Assembly: GCA_964584315.1 (NCBI GenBank)
Contig: CAZOZO010000010.1
Location: 1 to 64,000 of the forward strand
DNA length: 64,000 nt
Direction of reading: 5' to 3'
DNA from: CAXXOK01 sp964584315
GTDB taxonomy: Bacteria; Bacillota; Clostridia; Christensenellales; Aristaeellaceae
Positions 1 to 7,422 of this stretch are shown piece by piece (position 1 is the stretch's first letter; every line of letters starts with the position of its first letter). The notes beneath the pieces were generated by a model, which searched no databases, was not told where the DNA came from, and saw only the letters and a list, made by a program, of their open reading frames with translations. A program made the position numbers and the translations under genes.

Positions 1-181
1 CTGGTGATCTCGCACTCTCTCTGGTCGGAGGGAGTGTAATACAGTGCAAAGAGACTGATATATTATAGTATTACTTGGATTTAATGTCAACATTGGATCA
101 GCTGCCCTACTGTTGTATAGTGATAGTTACGACGCTACTTCTACTTGATATGGCTGAAGGCGTTGATCTATAAAGCTTTCT

Positions 182-248
182 CTCTCCCCTGCTAAGGGAG
201 TAGGCTGGGTTAACCGGCGCGAGAGTTCAAATCTCTCCTTCTCCGCCA
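182..248 (+). tRNA. tRNA-Ser(GCT) 3' fragment, probable att scar
   Basis: The sequence holds a perfect anticodon arm (stem 184-188/196-200, loop with anticodon GCT at 191-193), a long class II variable arm, a perfect T arm (221-225/233-237 around TTCAAAT), the 3' acceptor strand, discriminator G245 and an encoded CCA (246-248). The 5' acceptor strand expected to pair (GGAGAAG) and a normal D arm are not found upstream. Some tRNA-like letters do occur at about 155-163 (GGCTGAAGG). This is the pattern left when an integrative element uses a tRNA 3' end as its attachment site. A diverged or degraded tRNA is the alternative. It is unlikely to be a working tRNA. Confidence 0.75.
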
Positions 249-281
249 AAGCCCGTCGCAAAAGGATTTGCGACGGGCTTT
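248..281 (+). terminator. Intrinsic terminator after the tRNA-Ser fragment
   Basis: A perfect 15-bp stem (248-262 with 267-281) around loop AGGA. The stem ends in TTT and is followed by CTTATTT. It starts at the last base of the CCA end, as expected for the natural terminator of the tRNA gene. Confidence 0.8.
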
Positions 282-322
282 CTTATTTGGGTCCGTATGG
301 GTGAATTGATGGGTTAAGTTTC

Positions 323-343
323 TACTGTCAACGTACTGTCAAC
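323..343 (+). repeat. Tandem TACTGTCAAC repeats
   Basis: TACTGTCAAC occurs at 323-332 and again at 334-343, one base apart. A related GTCAACA lies near 87-93. Short direct repeats beside a tRNA attachment site can be arm-type integrase binding sites, but no integrase is in the window, so this role is only inferred. Confidence 0.3.
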
Positions 344-359
344 ACGGAACATAAGGTTT

Positions 360-944
360 TCAGCTCATTACGCAATACTCCATATGCGTTTCAGCCGCGC
401 TCAGGAGTTCGCGGCCATCATATTTGGGGTTGAGCCAATCCAAACGCACTTCGGCCGGAAGCATCACAGGCATCCTGTCGTGTATAAACGCGACATCCTC
501 AGACGCATCCTTTGTGAGAATCACCATCTCCGGCGCGCCTGCCCGAATGCGATAGATACCAGCCATATAAATCACTTTGGCCTTAGCAGGCTTTATCGCA
601 TACTTGATTTTCCCTGTATCCCGCTTTTCCCACTCAAAATAGAAACTGGCCGGGATCAAGCACCTCCGCTGCTGCATACCATCCGCGAACATGGGCTTCT
701 CGCTGGCAGTCTCGCTGCGAGCGTTGATGATACTTTTTCCGTTCATATCAAAGCCCCAGCGCATTGCAAAAGGCGTCTTGACCAATGCTCGGTTGTTTGC
801 CAAGGCAGGGACAACGTCGGTAGGGAAAATCTCCCCGCGTGTTTTGAGTTTGATTTCGGGGTCGGCGCGCTGCTTCAATGTATCAAGAATCAAAAGAAGT
901 TCTTCCTCCATATCCTCATCCGATATATAGTATCTGCCGCACAC
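360..944 (-). CDS. SOS response-associated peptidase / abasic-site shield (SRAP, YedK/HMCES family)
   Basis: 194 aa with the SRAP fold signatures: N-terminal MCGRYY, then RWG, NARSE at the first conserved block, a WEKR motif and an HDRMPV block near the C-terminus. In this family Cys2 is exposed after Met removal and forms a thiazolidine link to abasic sites in single-stranded DNA. A longer reading frame starts at 953 and would bury the cysteine as MTGVCGRYY. I chose the GTG at 944, which gives M-Cys2, because the AAGGAG Shine-Dalgarno sequence is well spaced for it and too close to the upstream codon. It lies 26 bp behind the 95-aa gene and probably shares its LexA-controlled promoter. Confidence 0.9.
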   Translation of the reverse strand: MCGRYYISDEDMEEELLLILDTLKQRADPEIKLKTRGEIFPTDVVPALANNRALVKTPFAMRWGFDMNGKSIINARSETASEKPMFADGMQQRRCLIPASFYFEWEKRDTGKIKYAIKPAKAKVIYMAGIYRIRAGAPEMVILTKDASEDVAFIHDRMPVMLPAEVRLDWLNPKYDGRELLSAAETHMEYCVMS

Positions 945-970
945 GCCTGTCACTCTCCTTCAGCCATGTG

Positions 971-1258
971 CTACTTACGTTCGACAAACCAGCGCCCCGG
1001 AACCTGCTTCCCATATTCAGCATTATGTTCGAAGTACAAGTATCTTTCTTTGCCATCGATCCGCACGGTATAGCGATCACCCTGTCCACCAGCTCGTGCA
1101 GCATAGCCAGGCCGTACATCCAGCAGGCGTTCGATGTCATACTTGCGCCCATCTTCCCAGAGCAACACCTTGGGGATCATGCGGCCAAGCTCATCAAATG
1201 CGACGACCACAGACACATATACGCGCGCTTGGCGGACATCCGTGTTCCCAGTCGGCAA
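971..1258 (-). CDS. Conserved hypothetical protein of SOS module (95 aa)
   Basis: A small 95-residue protein starting at a TTG with GGGGGGAT a few bases upstream. I do not recognise a named domain. The middle contains a beta-rich pattern (VYVSVVVAFDELGRMIPKV) followed by a GGQGDRYTVRIDGKERYLYFE-like strand run, suggesting a compact beta-barrel or small single-domain fold. It is the first gene of a two-gene unit with the SRAP gene and is divergent from the Y-family polymerase. The shared LexA box in the 240-bp gap points to a DNA-damage role. There is no signal peptide or membrane segment. Confidence 0.7.
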   Translation of the reverse strand: MPTGNTDVRQARVYVSVVVAFDELGRMIPKVLLWEDGRKYDIERLLDVRPGYAARAGGQGDRYTVRIDGKERYLYFEHNAEYGKQVPGRWFVERK

Positions 1259-1390
1259 AGCCTATCCCCCCCTTGATCTTCTTGTTCGTCTGTCCTGATT
1301 TCGACGATATATTCTAGCATGGGTGTTGTTCGCCGGGCAAATTCAAATAGTCGTGAAAACGTAAGAAAGCACGAGATTACGGGAGATAAA

Positions 1391-1406
1391 GGGAACGTTT
1401 GTTCCC
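1391..1406. promoter_or_regulatory. LexA (SOS) box
   Basis: GGGAACGTTTGTTCCC has 6-bp arms around 4 bp; its core GAAC-N4-GTTC fits the Gram-positive LexA/DinR consensus (CGAAC-N4-GTTCG). It sits in the only divergent intergenic gap of the module, 93 bp before the polymerase start and about 130 bp before the 95-aa gene start, so it could repress both directions. Confidence 0.85.
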
Positions 1407-1498
1407 GTATGTGTTCGCCATCCGCTTTTACAGGTTGCCGCACGTGTGCTAATTTGAAGTATGAGCGTTAGCAAAGAATAGCGCGGAGGGGGCTTGCC

Positions 1499-2737
1499 AT
1501 GGACCGCATTATTCTCCATAGCGATTTGAATTGCTACTATGCGTCCGTAGAAATGATGCTCCACCCCGAACTGCGAGGTAAAGCTGTGGCCGTTTGTGGT
1601 TCAACGGAGGATCGCCACGGCATCGTTCTTGCCAAAAGTGAGTTGGCAAAGCGCGCAGGCGTAAAGACCGGCATGGTGAATCATGAAGCGCGGCAGCTTT
1701 GCCAAGGTTTGATTTGCGTCACGCCGCATATGGAGCAGTACACGAAATACTCAAAGCTTGTGCGCGCCATTTACCATCGCTACACCGATTTGGTGGAGCC
1801 GTATGGCATGGACGAGTGCTGGCTTGATGTCACCGGCAGCCAACGCCTGTTCGGGAGCGGGGAGCAGATCGCAGAGGAAATCAGGCAAACCGTCAAGCAA
1901 GAGCTCGGTCTGACCGTGAGCATCGGTGTATCCTTTTGCAAAGTGCTGGCGAAGCTTGGTTCCGACCTGAAGAAACCCGACGCGATTACCGTCTTGAATG
2001 AAGCCGGTTGGAAGGAGAGAGTCTGGCCATTGCCCGTCTCCGAATTGTTTTTCTGTGGTCGCTCCGTCACTAAAAAACTGATCGACCGCAATGTGCTGAC
2101 AATTGGATGTTTGGCGCAGGTGGATATGGATCGGCTGGTGCAGTGGTTTGGGGTCAACGGCACATTGCTGTGGGCCTATGCGAACGGTCTGGATACTGCG
2201 CGTGTGATGAACAAGGAATATGTGGCGCCGATCAAGTCCATCGGCCATGGCATCACAGCATATGCCGACCTGACATCCGACGAGCACACCTGGAAAATCA
2301 TGCTGGAGCTTTCGCAAGAACTGGGGCACAAACTGCGTGTCCACAATCTGTCGGCAAAGTCGGTACAGCTTGCGGTCAAAGATCACAGCCTGTCCTACCG
2401 TCAGTATCAGTGCCCGCTTCCGGCGCCATCCCAGAGCCCCATGGAGATCGCGCAGCAGGCAAGGATCCTCTTTGACCGAAATTACCGCTGGCATGAGCCT
2501 GTGCGCGCGCTCACCGTTCGTGCCATCAATCTGATATCCCACGATACGCCCGTGCAGTTGGATATGTTTGATGACGCGGTCGCACGGCTTCGGCGCGAGA
2601 GGCTGGAGGATACCATTGACGATCTTCGCCAAAGATATGGCAAAAAGTGCATCTATTCCGCTGTGCTGATGGGCGACATCAGAATGCCCAGAGACAACAT
2701 TCATGAAGTCACAATGCCGGGGATGATGTATAAATAG
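1499..2737 (+). CDS. dinB: Y-family DNA polymerase (DinB/Pol IV type)
   Basis: 412 aa translesion polymerase. The palm motif around D9 (HSDLNCYYASVE) carries the first catalytic Asp and Tyr14 at the steric-gate position; D105-E106 in YGMDECWLD complete the metal site. The thumb, little-finger region and a C-terminal clamp-binding motif QLDMF (353-357) are present, so it should bind the beta clamp. The start has GGAGGGGG upstream. It is transcribed away from the SRAP unit under the same LexA box and is therefore probably damage-inducible. Base composition is lower in GC than the rest of the window, in line with acquisition next to a tRNA scar. UmuC-like naming is possible; the length fits DinB-like plasmid and island polymerases. 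Confidence 0.93.
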   Translation: MDRIILHSDLNCYYASVEMMLHPELRGKAVAVCGSTEDRHGIVLAKSELAKRAGVKTGMVNHEARQLCQGLICVTPHMEQYTKYSKLVRAIYHRYTDLVEPYGMDECWLDVTGSQRLFGSGEQIAEEIRQTVKQELGLTVSIGVSFCKVLAKLGSDLKKPDAITVLNEAGWKERVWPLPVSELFFCGRSVTKKLIDRNVLTIGCLAQVDMDRLVQWFGVNGTLLWAYANGLDTARVMNKEYVAPIKSIGHGITAYADLTSDEHTWKIMLELSQELGHKLRVHNLSAKSVQLAVKDHSLSYRQYQCPLPAPSQSPMEIAQQARILFDRNYRWHEPVRALTVRAINLISHDTPVQLDMFDDAVARLRRERLEDTIDDLRQRYGKKCIYSAVLMGDIRMPRDNIHEVTMPGMMYK

Positions 2738-2748
2738 GCGCACTTGTA

Positions 2749-2870
2749 TCATTGAGATGTCCCAATTGTTTGACATCGATTCTTCACGATATCATTCCAC
2801 CGTCGCGTCTTTTCGACGCTTTCACCCGCGGTAGCCATCTCCTCCAACATCCGTTTATCGAATTGTCCTG
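2749..2870 (-). pseudogene. Possible C-terminal coding remnant
   Basis: In the 167-bp gap after the polymerase, one minus-strand frame is open and reads as a plausible charged protein tail (EMATAGESVEKTRRWNDIV) ending in TGA at 2749. It is cut off upstream by a stop and has only an internal ATG without a clear ribosome site. It may be the remains of a gene at the right edge of the acquired segment, or chance. Confidence 0.2.
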
Positions 2871-2904
2871 ATGCTTAAAAAGACAGCTGGTCGTACACTT
2901 CTCC

Positions 2905-4170
2905 CTACTGCGCCATCTGATACACGCGCACATAATCCACCTGCATGCGCTTGTCCCCTTCGCTGAACACGGCGGGGTCGGGCTCCGGGCTCTCACCCTC
3001 CACCAGGAAGATGTCTCCGCCCACCGCCAGACTCAAAACCAGGTAAAACGGCTGGTCAAAGGGCGCAGGACTCTCGCCCTCGTCCGCGACCCAACGGCTC
3101 GCGCCGAAGGTGAGCACACCGTCCACATACCAGCGGATGCCGCCCAGCGTCCATTCCACGGCGTAAGTATGCCAGTCACCCAGCGCCCCCTGCGCATAGG
3201 TGCCTTTGAAGTTGTTGCTCACTGTGTCCCAGCCTTGGTTGGAGAACTGTATGCACTGTAAAAAGGCATCCGGCATGCCGCCGTTGCCCTGCCAGATATC
3301 CAGCTCGCCGCCCTCCGGCCATTCCACGTCCTGCTCCGGCAGCATCCATGCGCTCGGCCACAGGTGCGTGCCCTCGTCGCAACGCGCCCGCACCTCGATG
3401 CGCCCGCCGGTCGTGGAAAACTTGCCCCGCGTGTTCAGGCGGGCGGAGGTATATTGCGAAAAAACATCCGAGAATGGCGACCCTTCCGGATCGTAGCTGG
3501 CGGTCAGGGTGAGCACGCCGTCCTCCACGGCCGCGCTTTCCTCGCGGTAGTCCTGCGCCTCCAGATGGCCCCAGCCCACATCGCCGTTGCCGGTGTCAAA
3601 GCTCCACCTGCTTTGGTCGATACCGGCTCCGTCAAACTCATCCGCCCACATGAGCGCGCTCTGCGGAAAGCGTGCGGGTTCGGCAAAGCCGCAATCGTAG
3701 GTCACTTTGCAGGTGCCATCCTCGGCGCGGGTCACGGTCAGCGCGTCGATGGCGGCGGCAGCCGTTTGCGAATAGGTCTGCATCAGCTCCGCGTCGGCAG
3801 GCAGCAGCAGCACCCGGGCATATAGCAGTCGGCGGTCGTTATCCGCATCGTAATGGTCGGTGGTCGTCAGGGTAAGAAAGGCGCCATCCTCCCCCAGCAT
3901 GGTGAAGGGCTCCGCATATGTGGGTTTGATGTAGCCGCCCGCGTCGTCACCGGCATAGGAGGTAAAGACATACACCGCCACCTTGTAGTCCGCAGCCTCG
4001 ACCTGCCCGCCGCCCTCGTCGAACACACGTCCGGCGATATAGCCCGGGTAGGCATCGTAGGGCGAAACACCCTCCACCATGATGCGGGGTGCTGTCCCGC
4101 TCTCCGCCAAGGCGGCGCAGGGTGGCAACAGGAGCAACAGGGCAACCAGCAGGCTGAACAGACGTTTCAT
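2905..4170 (-). CDS. Secreted GH16-family (beta-glucanase-like) protein, altered active site
   Basis: 421 aa. Residues 1-22 form a signal peptide (hydrophobic stretch ending ALAES). An N-terminal domain of about 150 residues with CBM/Ig-like beta pattern is followed by a GH16 domain from about 173 (LMWADEFDG) with WPSAWMLPE and a C-terminal VDYVRVYQ strand typical of laminarinase/lichenase-like members. GH16 enzymes use the motif E-x-D-x-x-E; here it reads GELDIWQG at 288-295, so nucleophile Glu289 and Asp291 remain but the acid/base Glu is Gln294 (codon CAG). The protein may bind beta-glucans without cleaving them, or act weakly. It stands alone with its own promoter. Confidence 0.85.
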   Translation of the reverse strand: MKRLFSLLVALLLLLPPCAALAESGTAPRIMVEGVSPYDAYPGYIAGRVFDEGGGQVEAADYKVAVYVFTSYAGDDAGGYIKPTYAEPFTMLGEDGAFLTLTTTDHYDADNDRRLLYARVLLLPADAELMQTYSQTAAAAIDALTVTRAEDGTCKVTYDCGFAEPARFPQSALMWADEFDGAGIDQSRWSFDTGNGDVGWGHLEAQDYREESAAVEDGVLTLTASYDPEGSPFSDVFSQYTSARLNTRGKFSTTGGRIEVRARCDEGTHLWPSAWMLPEQDVEWPEGGELDIWQGNGGMPDAFLQCIQFSNQGWDTVSNNFKGTYAQGALGDWHTYAVEWTLGGIRWYVDGVLTFGASRWVADEGESPAPFDQPFYLVLSLAVGGDIFLVEGESPEPDPAVFSEGDKRMQVDYVRVYQMAQ

Positions 4171-4221
4171 GCGCTTTTCCCCCTATTCGGTTCTCCTTCG
4201 CGGGCGCTTCCAGTTATCCCC

Positions 4222-4249
4222 ATTGTAACGCGCCCACATGGCATGTCAA
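4222..4249 (-). promoter_or_regulatory. Sigma-A promoter of the GH16 gene
   Basis: On the minus strand: -35 TTGACA (4249-4244), 16-bp spacer, -10 TACAAT (4227-4222), about 50 bp before the start codon. The rest of the gap 4171-4493 shows nothing further that I can support. Confidence 0.75.
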
Positions 4250-4493
4250 GGGGCATTCAACGCACACGAAAGCGCAGCCTTCATGCTTTGGTTGCCATGC
4301 GCTTTTCCCCCGCGTATGCTGTTGTCGATTCATCGCCCATACGCCGCCCGCGCGATCAGGTCACGGTTCGGCGTGATCAGAAAACATCAAATAAAGGCGC
4401 ACTCGTCCCGCCTTCGCCGGGGTCGGTATTGGCGGATGCCTCAACGCATTGATAAACGCGCACCCTGCATCCCTCGCTCACGGCAGCAGCCCC

Positions 4494-5651
4494 TTACATC
4501 GCCCCCGCGCCTCCGCCCGCCTCCCCCAACGCCTCCGGGTTCAGCTTTCGATCCGCGCGCCTGCGCACAAACGCCAACAGCCTGTTATACCCCAGCAGCG
4601 CCTTGAGCCCCTCCAATACGACCGACACGCCCAGCGAGGTCAAAAGCAGCATGCCAAAGATGTACTCCGGCTCCTCGAAGCCGTAGTAGAAATCGGTAAA
4701 GAAATAGGCATACAGGAAGGTATGCAGCATAAAAATGTTCGCGGAATGCTTGCCCAGGAACGCCAGCACGAAGCGCAGGGGCTTGAGCGGCAACACGAAC
4801 TCGTTTAAGAACGCACACAGCAGGAAAGCAAACAGATCATACCCCACATAGCGGAAGTTGGTTGGTATCATGACCCCATCCACATTGGCCGATGCCGGCA
4901 GGCCTTCGCAGATCACGACGGTCACGGCAAAGGCCAGTGCGTACAGCAGCAGCTTGATCGCCTTGTTGAGCACGGCGTTCGGCACGACATGCCAGTTTTT
5001 CAGCCGGTCGAAGCCCTGCGTCTGGGCCAGGTAGATACCCAGCGCCGAAGCGAAGAACAGCGCCAGCATGTAATTGTGCAGCCCGATGATCACCAGCCCC
5101 GAAAAACCCAGCACCGCCAGCAGCCCCAATCGCTTTACCAGCGCGTAAAGCAGTGGGAACACCACCACCTGCGTGATGGCAAAGCTCATATACCACCATG
5201 TCGCGTTGGCCGTGGGCGTATAGAAAAGGCCCGCCAGCCCCAACCCGTCGATCAGCAGGTAGAGCCATGCCCGAAGCCCTTCACCGTAGATGGACGCGAC
5301 GGCGCGCCCCAGCAGCGCCCCCGCCGTAAGCCCTGCTACAAAGATGACGAGGAACCCCGCAAAAAGCGACAGGTACTTGTCCCACGCAAAGGAGGTGTGC
5401 GAACGGCCCGCCGCCGTCCATTTGCGGTAAGACAGGCTAAGCCCGTAGGCGCTGAGCAGCACGAACATCGGCACGCACAGCTTGCCGTATTGCGCGATCA
5501 TCGCGGTGATGTTGTAGCTGTCTTCCTCGGTATAATATATGAAGTAGTTGACATATTGCTCCGTGGCATAGAACAGGTGGTGGCACAGGAGCAGCATCAC
5601 AGCCACGCCCTTGAGCGCCTGCGTATGCTTCAGGGTAAAACCCTCCCGCAT
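4494..5651 (-). CDS. Membrane acyltransferase, family 3 (OafA-like)
   Basis: 385 aa polytopic protein with about ten hydrophobic segments. It opens with the acyltransferase-3 signature (LKGVAVMLLLCHHLF, residues 13-27, with the conserved His pair) and ends in a basic cytoplasmic tail. Members transfer acetyl or other acyl groups from the cytosol onto surface polysaccharides or lipids. The substrate cannot be told from the sequence. The downstream GH16-like gene runs in the same direction, but each has its own promoter. Confidence 0.85.
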   Translation of the reverse strand: MREGFTLKHTQALKGVAVMLLLCHHLFYATEQYVNYFIYYTEEDSYNITAMIAQYGKLCVPMFVLLSAYGLSLSYRKWTAAGRSHTSFAWDKYLSLFAGFLVIFVAGLTAGALLGRAVASIYGEGLRAWLYLLIDGLGLAGLFYTPTANATWWYMSFAITQVVVFPLLYALVKRLGLLAVLGFSGLVIIGLHNYMLALFFASALGIYLAQTQGFDRLKNWHVVPNAVLNKAIKLLLYALAFAVTVVICEGLPASANVDGVMIPTNFRYVGYDLFAFLLCAFLNEFVLPLKPLRFVLAFLGKHSANIFMLHTFLYAYFFTDFYYGFEEPEYIFGMLLLTSLGVSVVLEGLKALLGYNRLLAFVRRRADRKLNPEALGEAGGGAGAM

Positions 5652-5720
5652 GGGTCACGCCTCCTTGATCGCCGCGGCGTGCCGAGCAGCGCGCCGGATA
5701 TGCTTGCTTTCACTGGTCCT

Positions 5721-5749
5721 ATCATACTGGCGGGCGGAGTGCAAGTCAA
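5721..5749 (-). promoter_or_regulatory. Promoter of the acyltransferase gene
   Basis: Minus strand: -35 TTGACT (5749-5744), 17-bp spacer, -10 TATGAT (5726-5721), about 65 bp before the start codon. Confidence 0.75.
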
Positions 5750-5849
5750 GCCTGAAAAGCATCCTGCACGTAACGCCACGCCATGGCGCATCGGCTGCCC
5801 GCGCTCGACTCCCTTTCCGGCGGTTGTACGCTTTACCCCGCAGCAAGCA

Positions 5850-5878
5850 TTGACTTACGGCTTCCGAATGCCTATCAT
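5850..5878 (+). promoter_or_regulatory. Candidate promoter for the secreted protein gene, long leader
   Basis: TTGACT (5850-5855), 17-bp spacer, TATCAT (5873-5878). It would give a leader of about 340 nt before the start at 6227. A weaker TTGACG/TATGTT pair with a 19-bp spacer lies at 5959-5989. The rest of the 5652-6226 gap holds no gene I can support. Confidence 0.5.
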
Positions 5879-6226
5879 AAAGGCATCGCAGCATTCCTGC
5901 GCTGCCCTTTCGGTATCCTGTTCAACAAAACCTGCCTTCTCCCCGCCCGGAAAGCGTTTTGACGGTAGCGCTCTCCGGCATGGTATGTTGTGTGTGTGCC
6001 TTGCGTGCCGCCATGCAACGTGCAAGCCAGCTTCTGCTGCCTCCGCATCGGTGAAAAGCCTTGCTGGAACGCGTCTTCCAGCCGTTTCATCCCTTCCATC
6101 CGTGGCACGTTGCCAGCGAATCTTGCCCATGGCAGAACATCCGCATACCCTCATTTTGGCCGCACATGGCGTGCAAGCGCCCTTCCCTTTCGCATCATGG
6201 CCCAGAACAGAACAGGAGTGATTACC

Positions 6227-7195
6227 ATGTGGAAGAAGACCACCGCCCTTTTACTGTCGCTCTGCATCGCCTGCTTGCCCGCGCTGTCGCTTGCCGGTTC
6301 GCTGGATGCGTTTGCCACGCAGTTATGCCCCCTGCCGGACGCGGCCGCTTGCTTTGGCGGCGAGTCGTCCGCCAGTATGGCCGTTGACGAAGCGGGTCTG
6401 CCTGTCGGCACCGGCTACCGCTACGACCAGGTCTCCGCGCAGCAGGCGCAGGACTACATCGTGCAGGCGCTCGCGCTGGGCTATGCCAACGACGGCACGC
6501 AGGAGGGGCTGGGCTGGCAGGCGCAGGTGCTCCGCTACGGCGATGCGCGCATCGCGGTCGTGTATTTCGAGGCCCAGTCGTTCGCGGTGCTGCTGCTGGA
6601 GGATGGTTTCACCTTTAGCGCCGCGCAGACCGGCGGCTTGGCTGCCTTTGCTTCCGGCGACACGCCCGCGGGCTCGCCGCCATCGCAGGGCGCCTATTTG
6701 CGCCTTACCGTGGATGGGCAGATCATCGACATGCAGCCTGTCGTCTCCGGCATCGTACCGGACGCGGGCACTGTGACCGCGCGCACCTTCCCCGCAGGGT
6801 TCCCTGTAGATAGCGGCCTGCGCCTGGGCGGCGACACCGTCTACATGGGCTTTACCGACGGCACGGACAGCTTCCGGCTCATCTTCCCCGCGCAGGTCAA
6901 AAGCGGCAGCGTGATCGACCCCTCCATCCGCCGCTCCACCATGCTGCTGTACGATTGCGAGTCCGCGCTGGACGCAAATGCCCGCGGCTTCCTGTACTCC
7001 ACCTACGGCTGCGTGGATGTGTCCTATGTATCCGAAGCATTTCCGCTCAACACCACCTTCCGCATCGAGATCACGCAGACGGATGCAGCGCATTCTTTCA
7101 TCAGCGGTACGTTTACGGGCGAGCTGGGCAACTTCATGACCAGCGTGTCGGTCAGCGGCGAGTTCTCCATCCCCGTCCCCTACAACGGCCAGTAA
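6227..7195 (+). CDS. Secreted protein of unknown function
   Basis: 322 aa. An N-terminal signal peptide (two Lys, then a hydrophobic core, cleavage probably near ALSLAGS at about 24) is followed by a soluble beta-rich chain without membrane anchor, cysteine bridge pattern or cell-wall sorting signal. I see no known catalytic motif. The C-terminal 60 residues (HSFISGTFTGEL...) resemble the beta-sheet ends of lipocalin-like or jelly-roll domains, which is only an impression. The open frame runs further upstream, but AGGAGTG eight bases before the ATG and the signal peptide fix this start. A terminator follows directly. Confidence 0.75.
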   Translation: MWKKTTALLLSLCIACLPALSLAGSLDAFATQLCPLPDAAACFGGESSASMAVDEAGLPVGTGYRYDQVSAQQAQDYIVQALALGYANDGTQEGLGWQAQVLRYGDARIAVVYFEAQSFAVLLLEDGFTFSAAQTGGLAAFASGDTPAGSPPSQGAYLRLTVDGQIIDMQPVVSGIVPDAGTVTARTFPAGFPVDSGLRLGGDTVYMGFTDGTDSFRLIFPAQVKSGSVIDPSIRRSTMLLYDCESALDANARGFLYSTYGCVDVSYVSEAFPLNTTFRIEITQTDAAHSFISGTFTGELGNFMTSVSVSGEFSIPVPYNGQ

Positions 7196-7237
7196 CGGCA
7201 TCGCTTGGAGCGATTGCACCCTCCCAGTCCATCACGC

Positions 7238-7274
7238 GCGCCCCGTCGGCTTGCAAGGCTGGCGGGGTGCTTTT
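7238..7274 (+). terminator. Terminator after the secreted protein gene
   Basis: A 14-bp stem with four G-T wobble pairs (7238-7251 with 7257-7270) around TGCAA, followed by TTTT. Confidence 0.65.
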
Positions 7275-7422
7275 GCCTTCTGATTGGCGTGACCGATATT
7301 CCCCTCCCTCGCGCCGCGCCACCGCCATTGACAACACTGGCGCGGCCCGCACGCCAAAACGGTGTGCAGGCCGCGTCTGTATTTCGGAAGGGCTAAAGGA
7401 CGCCCTCTCCTGTTCTGTGGCC

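Noticed and set aside
971..1317. Plus-strand frames opposite the SOS-module gene
   Set aside because: No start signals, and they conflict with the minus-strand unit, which has ribosome sites and a LexA box.
5959..5989. TTGACG/TATGTT promoter pair
   Set aside because: The 19-bp spacer and weak -10 make it inferior to the pair at 5850-5878.
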